The translations under genes and the position numbers were made by a program. The notes beneath the pieces are model-generated. The model worked only from the letters and a program-made list of their open reading frames with translations. It did not search any database and had not been told where the DNA came from. From CAYSBK01 sp964429265 (GTDB lineage Bacteria > Planctomycetota > Phycisphaerae > Sedimentisphaerales > Anaerobacaceae), in assembly GCA_964429265.1 (NCBI GenBank), contig CAYSBK010000047.1:1-14525 (forward strand): a DNA stretch of 14,525 nucleotides, in the 5' to 3' direction. The first letter of the stretch is position 1. Every line of letters begins with the position of its first letter. This document shows, one piece after another, positions 1 through 6,959 of this stretch.

Positions 1-22
1 CCAGCCAAGGGCCCGCGGCTAC

Positions 23-811
23 TCATTCGGCCTGCGCTTCGCCCGGCTTGTCCGCCGCGGCCGGCTTGTCCTGAGATTTTATCTGACGATAAAGCTTGAA
101 AAGCTCCCGGAAGGCCCGCAGGATGACCCCGATGTTCGCGCCGGTCTGCGTCCCCGCTGTTCGCGGATAGTGCTGAACCGGCCTCTGCCCGATCCGGTAG
201 CCCCTGCGCACCGCCCGGGCCAGTATCTCCGCATCAATCAACGCACCGGTGCTCACCATCTCTATCTTATCGAAAATCTCCCGCTTGTACAACTTGAAGG
301 CACAGTCTATATCACGCACCTTCATACCAAACAGCAAGCACACCAGCTTCGTCCAGCACCACGCATTCACCCTGCGGATTATATTATCCTGCCTGTTCGC
401 ACGGTAGCAACTCACAATGTCGTAACGCTCCATCAACTCCAGCAGAGGCGGCATCTCGCCTATGTCGAACTGACCGTCACCGTCCGTGTAAAACACCAGC
501 TCCTTCGTACACGCCTTGAAACCCGACTGCAACGCCGCTCCATAACCGAGATTCGTCGGATGGTGTACGACCTTCACCCGCCTGTTCCGCTTCGCTATCT
601 CATCGGCGATTCGGCCCGTCGCGTCCGAGCTGCCGTCGTTCACTATTATAATTTCATAATCGAGGCCCAGCCGGTCAAGCACTTCCACCGCTCGTTCGAC
701 GACCCGGCCGATGTTCTCCTGCTCGTTGTAACAAGGAAAAAAAACGCTCAACGAGGTCCCTTTTCGCACCACCCCCTCAGCAGCGTTCTGCGCCGACCCC
801 GAAACACTCAT
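23..811 (-). CDS. GT2 family glycosyltransferase, dolichyl/polyprenyl-phosphate sugar synthase-like
   Basis: 262 residues. Probable family 2 glycosyltransferase that moves a sugar from a nucleotide sugar to a polyprenyl phosphate at the inner face of the membrane. Visible GT-A motifs: PCYNE at 26-30, VNDGSSD at 57-63, TDGDGQFD at 109-116 (the metal-binding acidic cluster) and RDIDCAFKLYKR at 166-177, the arrangement of DPM1/DPG-synthase-like enzymes. There is no C-terminal membrane segment, so it resembles the soluble DPM1 type; the C-terminus is a charged Lys/Pro/Ala tail. The ATG start lies 3 bases after the stop of the large GT-C-like membrane protein, so the two are probably co-translated. 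Inference: it may supply the polyprenyl-linked sugar used by that neighbour. The sugar and the acceptor cannot be read from sequence. The family call is firm; the exact substrate is unknown. Confidence 0.9.
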   Translation of the reverse strand: MSVSGSAQNAAEGVVRKGTSLSVFFPCYNEQENIGRVVERAVEVLDRLGLDYEIIIVNDGSSDATGRIADEIAKRNRRVKVVHHPTNLGYGAALQSGFKACTKELVFYTDGDGQFDIGEMPPLLELMERYDIVSCYRANRQDNIIRRVNAWCWTKLVCLLFGMKVRDIDCAFKLYKREIFDKIEMVSTGALIDAEILARAVRRGYRIGQRPVQHYPRTAGTQTGANIGVILRAFRELFKLYRQIKSQDKPAAADKPGEAQAE

Positions 812-814
812 ACC

Positions 815-3800
815 CTACCACCTCTTAGTCTCCACTATTCTGGGGGTCTCGGCTCTGAAACTCTTCGACTTGGCCTTGTACATCGCGGCTTTCTCTTTCT
901 GGTTCTGGAAACGCGCCACACGCTCCAGATAATCGGCCGCCATAATCGCCGCAACAAGACGATGATGATAACCATCCTGCCGCGACAGCTCCTCGTGCTC
1001 GCGGTCAAACCTCTCGAAATACCGCCGGCAAACCTCTATCACCTCGCCCCGAAGCTCCTGATACGCCGCCGCCCGAAGCACCGTTTGCATCGATGCCCCC
1101 GAAGGATGTATCTCGAGGGCACGCCTGGCAAACTCCAGGCCCTCTTTGTGCTCGGCCGCGTTTTTGCCGAACTTCAGCCGACGATGAGCCTTGATCAGGT
1201 TCTCCGAAAACTTCTCCGGGTAAACCGTTTCCCCCGTCCATATCCCATCCAGAAGCGCCTTGCCCTGAGGCGTCCGTGCATTCACGAAAAGCTTCTGCTT
1301 GTTGTTGAAAAACGCAAGCTGCCAGTCCGGATGATAGTCCAGAGCCCGCACGAATGGCTTGCTGAACTCCCCTGCAGGCATAAGAACAACCCACACGTTG
1401 TAACGCGGATTCGTAAGCTGTTTGGTTATCCAGTCGCCGATTTTCACGTACTCCGCGCGATTCAGACCCCGGCCGCGCAGACGCGCAGCCTGCTGGAGCC
1501 GACCGGTGATCGGCCCGCCCGCCATTATATTTTGCCACGTGTCGTACGTCCGCCGGTCGTAAGCCGCCTGTGCACGACCGTCCATAAACAACTGCAACGG
1601 TGTCTTGCCCGTGTTCGGGTCGGGCTGCTGGGCGTACGCTATAAAGCCGCCCTCCGTCCAGTAGTTGAACATATTACCCTGCAGGTGGTTCAGCCTGATA
1701 AAGTCCCCGGCGTGGAACGGCTTCGCATCGGATGCCGTCATCCGCATAAACACCGACGTAAACTCCGGGTCCGTCGGCCACGGGTCAAGGTACACCGTCT
1801 TGAAACGAACCGACCAGTAAATCCCAAGAAACACCACCAACCCGCTGCCCATTGCCGCGCACAGCAGCTCCAGCCCCCGGTCCATAGCAGGCACCCGCAG
1901 ATGCCGCCGCAAGGCCGCCCCCGACGACCACAAACCGTGAAAGCTCCCCGCGGCCGCTATACCATGAACCGTCTGCTGGACGAGCAACGCCAGGACGGGA
2001 CACGCCGCCGCCGCCGCTATCGGAATGAACCGCCGCGACCGTATCGCCATGTACACCGTCAACGCCGCAATCAGCATCAGCACCAGGTCTGCGTTCGGCC
2101 GCTCATAAGGCTGCTCCTGCTGGCCGCGCTCGCCAATGCCCGCCGTCTCCACAAGAAACTTCCACAGCACCGGCCGCGCCAGCCAGATAATCACCGATAC
2201 CGCGTTTATCACGTACAGCACCGGAAACAAATGCGTGTAATCAACCGGGTATTTGCCTTCGTACACCGGCTGCCATTGCCGCTGGATATCCAGAAACTGG
2301 CCCAAATGCCAGACCGACTGGTTGAACTTGAACGGGTTGAATATCGCCGTCATCAGGAACACCGACACCAGCGCCGTCGCCCCGACGATAAATACCTGAT
2401 CTACTGTAAAGCGCACCTTTGTCGAAAAACGCGATGCGATGATGTGTGTTACCACGAACAGCGGCAGAAGTACGAACGGATAGTTGTATATGCCCACGAA
2501 GTTGTGCTCCGGACCGGCGGCCCACATCGCCATCAGAATCAACGGAATCTCAAAGTAAATAAAGTGAACGCTCTTGAAAACGCTCAGCAGAATAATGCCC
2601 GCAAACAAGCCGCCCACGAAAAAGCCGCCCACGTCCAGGGGCATAAAAGAAAGGCTGATGAACAACGTCCAGTACAGAAACACCGCCAGCGAAATACCGA
2701 ACACGCGCGACAGCTTTATGAACCGCTCACGATCGCTCTCAAGCTGGACCTTTGAACCCTTCAGGTACCGCGGCTTCAGAAACCGCGCCCACAGCCAGAA
2801 AACACCAAGACCTACACACAGTATCAGCATCACCAGGAACGTAAAGCTGGTTCCCACCGGGTTGGTCCACTCAAACGCCGGGTGCCACTCGTTCACGGTA
2901 CGCCACTGCTCTGCATTCTCGCTGACGCTGATAACAAACGTGTGGGTCAGGTTCGTCAGGTGAAACGGATTCAGAATGATCATCGCCGCAAACGCCGTAA
3001 CGCCCGCCCCGGCGATATGGTAAAGGTCCCTGCGCCTAAGGCGGACTATCCGGTCTTTCAAAAAGACCACCACCGCTGCGACCAGCGTTCCGCCCAGGAA
3101 CATAAGGAAAAAAGTCCTCCGAAAATCACGTACGTATTCCCGCTGCTTGTCCGCGTACCTGGCGAAGTCTTCCGGAAAATACCTGCCCAGCAGCGCCACG
3201 AAAACCACAATCAACGCGCAAAGCAGGTAGCCGTAAACCGCTCTTGTCTTCACCGCCTTCATAGCCCCAAGCACCACCGCCGCGGCGACCAGCACCACTA
3301 CGAGATAAAACACCTTGTCGCTGAAAACCTCCACCGGCGTAAGCGGCGGCCGCGCCAGGAACCGATACGTGATCCCGTAAAGACCCACCCACAACAGGCC
3401 GCTGTAAACCACCGCCGTCCACCGACGCGGCAAGAGCAGCAATAAATGTATCGTGAAAAATGGAACAAGTATAATAAATGCATAAATGTATCCGCCGTGC
3501 AGGTTGGACCACAAAACCACCAGCGGCACAACCAGCCAGATATATCGGATCGACCTGTACGTCGCCGCCGCCAGGATCAGAATGAACACCGCAACAAACA
3601 GGTTCGAGAAGCCCGCCGGCCGAATGTCAAAATACGACCGCCCCACGAACAACGCGAAACACGCAAAGGCCGCCGACAACGCCGCGTTCACCCCGAGAAC
3701 CCGCCCGGTGTAATACACGCAAATCACCATCACTATGTAAACGGCGAACTTCCAGTACACCAGGCTGTCGTACGACCGGTTCTGTGCATCGGCGATGGGC

Positions 3801-4207
3801 GACTCGTGACTGAGCCAGTAAAACAGAACGTGCGTCAGCCAGTTCTGGTTTATCCACCCCGTCGGATGCCACTTCTTTACCGTCTCAAGCCCAACCTTCT
3901 TCGTTATCCACCGTGCCCAGCCGGGCCACTGCTCCACCTCTTCCGGCGTGGGGCCCGCGTGGTGAGAATTCGCGCTGAAAGGCTCGACCGTATCCACCCC
4001 GTGGTTTATGAAGTGCCTGCCGCACGCCAGCGCCACCCACGTGTCCCCCGCACCAACCATATGTGTCGATGCGTGAAGCGCGAAGATTATCATCCCCGCC
4101 CAGGCAAAAACCATCGGCCAGCCCGACAGCGCCGGCCGACTCCCTGCCGGCAGAAGATGAGTATCCTCCGCTGTTTCCCTTTTCCCGGTTCCTACTGACT
4201 TAGCCAT
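815..4207 (-). CDS. large polytopic membrane protein, GT-C glycosyltransferase-like
   Basis: 1130 residues with about 20 hydrophobic segments between residues 29 and 800, then a soluble C-terminal part of about 330 residues. The first extracytoplasmic loop has GDTW (Asp55), HGVDTVEPFS (69-78) and a WINQNWL stretch. This layout (acidic residue in loop 1, then a dPFS and W-x-N-x-x-WL pattern) recalls GT-C/PMT-like proteins that use polyprenyl-phosphate sugars. The soluble part holds a GG-F-I-A-Y element and FMDGR-QAAYD near 870-882, seen in many uncharacterised large bacterial membrane proteins, and ends in helical TPR-like sequence near 1020-1075. The ATG overlaps the aspartate aminotransferase end by 16 bases; a GT2 polyprenyl-phosphate transferase follows 3 bases downstream. 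No catalytic activity is proven: it could be a transferase for surface glycans or an inactive relative. The gene is intact with no frameshift seen. Confidence 0.82.
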   Translation of the reverse strand: MAKSVGTGKRETAEDTHLLPAGSRPALSGWPMVFAWAGMIIFALHASTHMVGAGDTWVALACGRHFINHGVDTVEPFSANSHHAGPTPEEVEQWPGWARWITKKVGLETVKKWHPTGWINQNWLTHVLFYWLSHESPIADAQNRSYDSLVYWKFAVYIVMVICVYYTGRVLGVNAALSAAFACFALFVGRSYFDIRPAGFSNLFVAVFILILAAATYRSIRYIWLVVPLVVLWSNLHGGYIYAFIILVPFFTIHLLLLLPRRWTAVVYSGLLWVGLYGITYRFLARPPLTPVEVFSDKVFYLVVVLVAAAVVLGAMKAVKTRAVYGYLLCALIVVFVALLGRYFPEDFARYADKQREYVRDFRRTFFLMFLGGTLVAAVVVFLKDRIVRLRRRDLYHIAGAGVTAFAAMIILNPFHLTNLTHTFVISVSENAEQWRTVNEWHPAFEWTNPVGTSFTFLVMLILCVGLGVFWLWARFLKPRYLKGSKVQLESDRERFIKLSRVFGISLAVFLYWTLFISLSFMPLDVGGFFVGGLFAGIILLSVFKSVHFIYFEIPLILMAMWAAGPEHNFVGIYNYPFVLLPLFVVTHIIASRFSTKVRFTVDQVFIVGATALVSVFLMTAIFNPFKFNQSVWHLGQFLDIQRQWQPVYEGKYPVDYTHLFPVLYVINAVSVIIWLARPVLWKFLVETAGIGERGQQEQPYERPNADLVLMLIAALTVYMAIRSRRFIPIAAAAACPVLALLVQQTVHGIAAAGSFHGLWSSGAALRRHLRVPAMDRGLELLCAAMGSGLVVFLGIYWSVRFKTVYLDPWPTDPEFTSVFMRMTASDAKPFHAGDFIRLNHLQGNMFNYWTEGGFIAYAQQPDPNTGKTPLQLFMDGRAQAAYDRRTYDTWQNIMAGGPITGRLQQAARLRGRGLNRAEYVKIGDWITKQLTNPRYNVWVVLMPAGEFSKPFVRALDYHPDWQLAFFNNKQKLFVNARTPQGKALLDGIWTGETVYPEKFSENLIKAHRRLKFGKNAAEHKEGLEFARRALEIHPSGASMQTVLRAAAYQELRGEVIEVCRRYFERFDREHEELSRQDGYHHRLVAAIMAADYLERVARFQNQKEKAAMYKAKSKSFRAETPRIVETKRW

Positions 4208-5385
4208 TCTTCCAGCCTGTCCAAGCCTTCTCTGATATCATCCATCGAGCACGCAAAACTCAGACGAACGTTCTGCTCGCACCCGAACGGACCACCCGGT
4301 ACCACCGCTACCTTCGCCTGCTCCAGCGCCGTTTTTGCAAAACTGCCGCTGTCGTTGACAACCGTACCACCTATATTTCGGCCATAATGCGCCGATACAT
4401 CAGGAAAACAGTAGAACGCCCCCGTAGGCTCCGGACATTCCACCCCCCCAATTGCGTTCAGCCGCTCGCACATATACCGCCCCCGACGCTCAAACTCACC
4501 ACGCATCTGCTCAATGCACCGCCCCGCCGAATCATCCGTCAATGCCCTGATCGCCGCATACTGCCCGAACGTCACCGCGTTCGACGTCATATGGGACTGT
4601 AAACGCCCCATCGCCTTGATAATCTCCACGGGCCCTGCTGCATACCCTATCCGCCAGCCCGTCATCGAAAACGTCTTGCTCAGGCCGTTCAGCGTCAGCG
4701 TCCGACCAAAGGCATCTTCGCTCAGCGCCCCGAAGCTGACGAACTCCGTATCCCCGTAAACAAGCTTCTCGTATATCTCGTCCGAAAGTACCACAACCCC
4801 CGTCCCCTCCAGAACCTTCGCAAGCTCACGAAGCTCCTGCGGCGTATAGGTGAAACCGCCCGGATTATTCGGCGAATTAAGTACAAGCATCGCCGTCTTG
4901 TCCGTCAGCGCTTCTTCCAGTTGCCCCGCCGTCATCTTGTAACTGTTCGATTTCTCCGTGCGCACAACACGCGGCACCCCACCTGCCAGCTTCACCGCCT
5001 CGGGATACGTCACCCAGTACGGCACCGGCAAAATCACCTCGTCGCCCTCGTCAAGAACCGCCTGCATCGCCTCGTAAACCGCGTGCTTGCCGCCTATCGT
5101 CACAATCACCTGCTCAACCGTATAAGCCAGGTTGTTCTCCTTGCGAAGCTTTTCCGCAATCACCTCCCGAAGCTCCGCGATTCCCGCCGCCGCTGTGTAC
5201 TTCGTCCTGCCCTGTTCCAGGGCCTCCACCGCCGCTCGCTTGATATAATCCGGCGTGTCGAAATCCGGAGCTCCCGCTCCGAAACCTATCACGTCAACAC
5301 CCTGAGATTTCAGTTCCTGTGCCCTGGCCGTGACCGCTATGGTTGCCGACGGAGGCACCGCCGCTGCGCGCTTGCTTACCTTCAT
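4192..5385 (-). CDS. aspC: aspartate aminotransferase, class I (I-gamma type)
   Basis: 397 residues, the normal length for a cytosolic PLP-dependent class I aminotransferase that interconverts aspartate and 2-oxoglutarate with oxaloacetate and glutamate; some relatives also use prephenate. Seen in order: PSATIAVTA near the N-terminus, GAGAPDFDTP (36-45), GGK with Lys100, PYWVTYPE (122-129), NSPNNPGG (170-177), SDEIYEKLVY (201-210, cofactor Asp and Tyr), NGLSKTFSMTGWRIGY with the PLP Lys237, and NVRLSFA near the C-terminus with the carboxylate-binding Arg. Lys100 in GGK matches the lysine that binds the distal carboxylate in thermophilic I-gamma AspATs, which supports an acidic substrate. An AGGGG stretch sits about nine bases before the ATG. 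A TTGACG-17-TCTAAT promoter lies about 50 bases upstream. The next gene begins inside its last codons. Prephenate activity cannot be excluded. Confidence 0.93.
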   Translation of the reverse strand: MKVSKRAAAVPPSATIAVTARAQELKSQGVDVIGFGAGAPDFDTPDYIKRAAVEALEQGRTKYTAAAGIAELREVIAEKLRKENNLAYTVEQVIVTIGGKHAVYEAMQAVLDEGDEVILPVPYWVTYPEAVKLAGGVPRVVRTEKSNSYKMTAGQLEEALTDKTAMLVLNSPNNPGGFTYTPQELRELAKVLEGTGVVVLSDEIYEKLVYGDTEFVSFGALSEDAFGRTLTLNGLSKTFSMTGWRIGYAAGPVEIIKAMGRLQSHMTSNAVTFGQYAAIRALTDDSAGRCIEQMRGEFERRGRYMCERLNAIGGVECPEPTGAFYCFPDVSAHYGRNIGGTVVNDSGSFAKTALEQAKVAVVPGGPFGCEQNVRLSFACSMDDIREGLDRLEEWLSQ

Positions 5386-5439
5386 ACGTTCTAACCCCTA
5401 ATGTCCTTACCGGTATCCCATTGTCGCCGTAGCCGCCGT

Positions 5440-5468
5440 ATTAGAAGCCAAACACCTCCCAGCGTCAA
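5440..5468 (-). promoter_or_regulatory. sigma70-type promoter for aspC and downstream genes
   Basis: On the minus strand TTGACG (5468-5463) is followed after exactly 17 bases by TCTAAT (5445-5440), matching the consensus at 5 of 6 bases in each box. The expected transcription start is near 5433, giving a leader of about 48 bases before the aspC ATG. The promoter lies between tRNA-Leu and aspC, so it would drive aspC, the large membrane protein and the GT2 gene. Confidence 0.7.
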
Positions 5469-5578
5469 GGCGAATGACCCGGCCTCGAATCCGCCGTCTC
5501 CGACTCACCCCGCACAGGCGCAAACGCACGCCACGAACCACCATACGCCGGATGCATTCCCCCCTCCGCAGGGTCTAT

Positions 5579-5663
5579 TGCGGATGAGAGGAGTCGAACC
5601 TCCACGGGCTAAAAGCCCACAGGCACCTGAAGCCTGCGCGTCTGCCAATTCCGCCACATCCGC
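5579..5663 (-). tRNA. tRNA-Leu (anticodon CAG)
   Basis: 85 bases fold as a class II tRNA: a 7-bp acceptor stem GCGGATG/CATCCGC with discriminator A, an anticodon stem CAGGC/GCCTG around loop TTCAGGT (anticodon CAG, reads CUG), a long variable arm with GGGC/GCCC pairing, and a T arm GGAGG/CCTCT around TTCGACT. The long variable arm and A73 fit tRNA-Leu. The CCA end is not encoded, so it must be added after transcription. It sits between rdgB and aspC on the same strand and has its own promoter. No intrinsic terminator is evident directly downstream. Confidence 0.97.
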
Positions 5664-5675
5664 GGCTTGCATTTG

Positions 5676-5704
5676 ATGTTACCACCACCCGCCCACCACG
5701 TCAA
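5676..5704 (-). promoter_or_regulatory. tRNA-Leu promoter overlapping the rdgB stop codon
   Basis: On the minus strand TTGACG (5704-5699), 17 bases, then TAACAT (5681-5676). The predicted start is about 5669, some six bases before the mature tRNA 5' end at 5663. The TGA inside TTGACG is the rdgB stop codon, so the promoter begins within the end of the rdgB gene. The -10 hexamer is identical to that of the psd promoter at 12101-12106. Confidence 0.72.
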
Positions 5705-6330
5705 GTACCGCCACCACCGTTTTTTGCATTTACCATCGGCCTCAACAGGGACACCAGCTTCCGCACGGCCTGTCCCCTGTGCGATATCGCGTTTTTCTGC
5801 TCGCGAGAAAGCTGCGCCACCGTCTTGCCGAGCCCCGGCACGAAGAATATCGGGTCATAGCCGAATCCATTCTCCCCCGCCGGCTCCTCCGCAATGTATC
5901 CCTCCAGCGTCCCTTGCGTCTCCGCCAGCACCTCCTGGCAACTGGCCAGGCAAACACAGCACACAAACCTGGCCGTCCTTTTCTCGGCCGGCACCCCCTC
6001 CAGAAGCTTCAGCACCTTTGCCATGTTCTTGTGGTCAAGCAGAGCGCGGTCCTTCTCCTTCGCTCCCGAAAACCGCGCGCTTCTTACCCCGGGTGCCCCA
6101 CCCAGGGCATCAACAACCAGCCCCGAATCATCCGCTATCGTCCACAGCCCCGTCGCCTTGGCATATCCCAACGCCTTCTTCCGCGCATTCTCGGCAAACG
6201 TCGCCCCATCCTCCTCTATCTCCCCTATACCCGGAAAATCCAGCAGACTCACAAGCTCCACCCCCACATCGAGCATCTCCTTCAGCTCAGCCGCCTTCCC
6301 CGCATTACCCGTCGCTACAAGTATCGTCAC
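5701..6330 (-). CDS. rdgB: XTP/dITP diphosphatase (non-canonical purine NTP pyrophosphatase, RdgB/HAM1 family)
   Basis: 209 residues, typical for the family. It hydrolyses dITP, ITP and XTP to the monophosphate and pyrophosphate, which keeps deaminated purines out of nucleic acids; cytosolic. Family motifs seen: TGNAGKAAEL at the N-terminus, ADDSGL with its metal/catalytic Asp pair, GAPGVRSARFSG, GENGFGYDPIFFVP and KNAISHRGQA near the C-terminus. The ATG lies within the ATGA overlap with the restriction endonuclease stop, so translation is probably coupled to it. It is the last protein gene of the long minus-strand run; its stop codon forms part of the tRNA-Leu promoter. The tail is glycine-rich and probably flexible. 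GC content is back to the high level of the arg genes, so the gene itself does not look acquired along with its upstream neighbour. Confidence 0.96.
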   Translation of the reverse strand: MTILVATGNAGKAAELKEMLDVGVELVSLLDFPGIGEIEEDGATFAENARKKALGYAKATGLWTIADDSGLVVDALGGAPGVRSARFSGAKEKDRALLDHKNMAKVLKLLEGVPAEKRTARFVCCVCLASCQEVLAETQGTLEGYIAEEPAGENGFGYDPIFFVPGLGKTVAQLSREQKNAISHRGQAVRKLVSLLRPMVNAKNGGGGT

Positions 6331-6959
6331 CTTTTGAGCCTCTCGATTTCTTCAAGGATTTGCTCCATCACCTCAGGATTCGCTATTTTCTTTTTGCCCC
6401 TTTCTTTGACCGAGATAACGTAGAAGACCTTACCTCCATATTTCCCTGTGAACTGCCTGTGTGTCCGCTCCTGCAGCGATTGTTCTTTGTATATTTGAGG
6501 TATGTGCGATACCCCGGCCGCAGGCTTGATTTGCAGACCGATATATTGCCCGCCGACCTCAATGTAGAAGTCTACATTGTATAGCCGATCCCATTCGTCA
6601 GGTGCGGGTTCGATCTTAACCCCGAGCTTATCCTGGAGTTGCCCGTACACGGTCTTTATCTCTGTTAGATACCCGTCAAAGGTCCTATTTATCACCATCT
6701 GATATATGTACTCGATACAATCTCTCTCGGTTACTTCCTCGACTTCCGCGCAGATGACCTCCGTTATTTTGACGTAAAGTCTCCGTCCAAGCTCCTCGAT
6801 ATGTTGTCTTGACCTGACTTTTGTGAAATAGTATTCTTCCCAATCCCCAATAGTTTTCGGAGCGCATTTTCTAATCTCTTCCGAAACCGCTCCAACGTTC
6901 CGCTTAAAGTTCAGTTGGAAACGATTCATTGCACTATTAAGTATCCACTCTTTCGCCAT
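6327..6959 (-). CDS. type II restriction endonuclease, MjaI family (probable CTAG specificity)
   Basis: 210 residues. The N-terminus MAKEWILNSAMNRFQLNFKR and the segments YVKITEVI, YIYQMVINRTFDGY and TEIKTVYGQLQ are those I recognise from the MjaI-type restriction endonuclease family, whose founder cuts CTAG. A PD-(D/E)xK-like active site is plausible at Asp130 (in NVDFYIEV) and Gln143-Ile-Lys145 (in GLQIK), with Gln in the usual Glu position. The ATG overlaps the methyltransferase TAA by one base (TAATG), and its own stop overlaps rdgB as ATGA. The coding sequence is AT-rich: hand counts give 22 of 60 G+C in 6661-6720 and 28 of 60 in 6841-6900, against 37 of 60 in 9301-9360 of argD. This suggests horizontal gain. 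The gene appears full-length. Specificity is inferred from family resemblance and from CTAG scarcity in the window. Confidence 0.85.
   Translation of the reverse strand: MAKEWILNSAMNRFQLNFKRNVGAVSEEIRKCAPKTIGDWEEYYFTKVRSRQHIEELGRRLYVKITEVICAEVEEVTERDCIEYIYQMVINRTFDGYLTEIKTVYGQLQDKLGVKIEPAPDEWDRLYNVDFYIEVGGQYIGLQIKPAAGVSHIPQIYKEQSLQERTHRQFTGKYGGKVFYVISVKERGKKKIANPEVMEQILEEIERLKR

Noticed and set aside
170..2755. 861-codon plus-strand open frame
   Set aside because: It is antisense to both the GT2 gene and most of the large membrane protein, crosses their junction, and its product is an Arg/His/Pro/Gln-rich sequence with no motif. It is a by-product of high-GC codon bias.
5464..5578. Possible terminator or small gene downstream of tRNA-Leu
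   Set aside because: Only a GGCG/CGCC-type hairpin without a T-run is seen, and the short open frame here has no ribosome site or motif.
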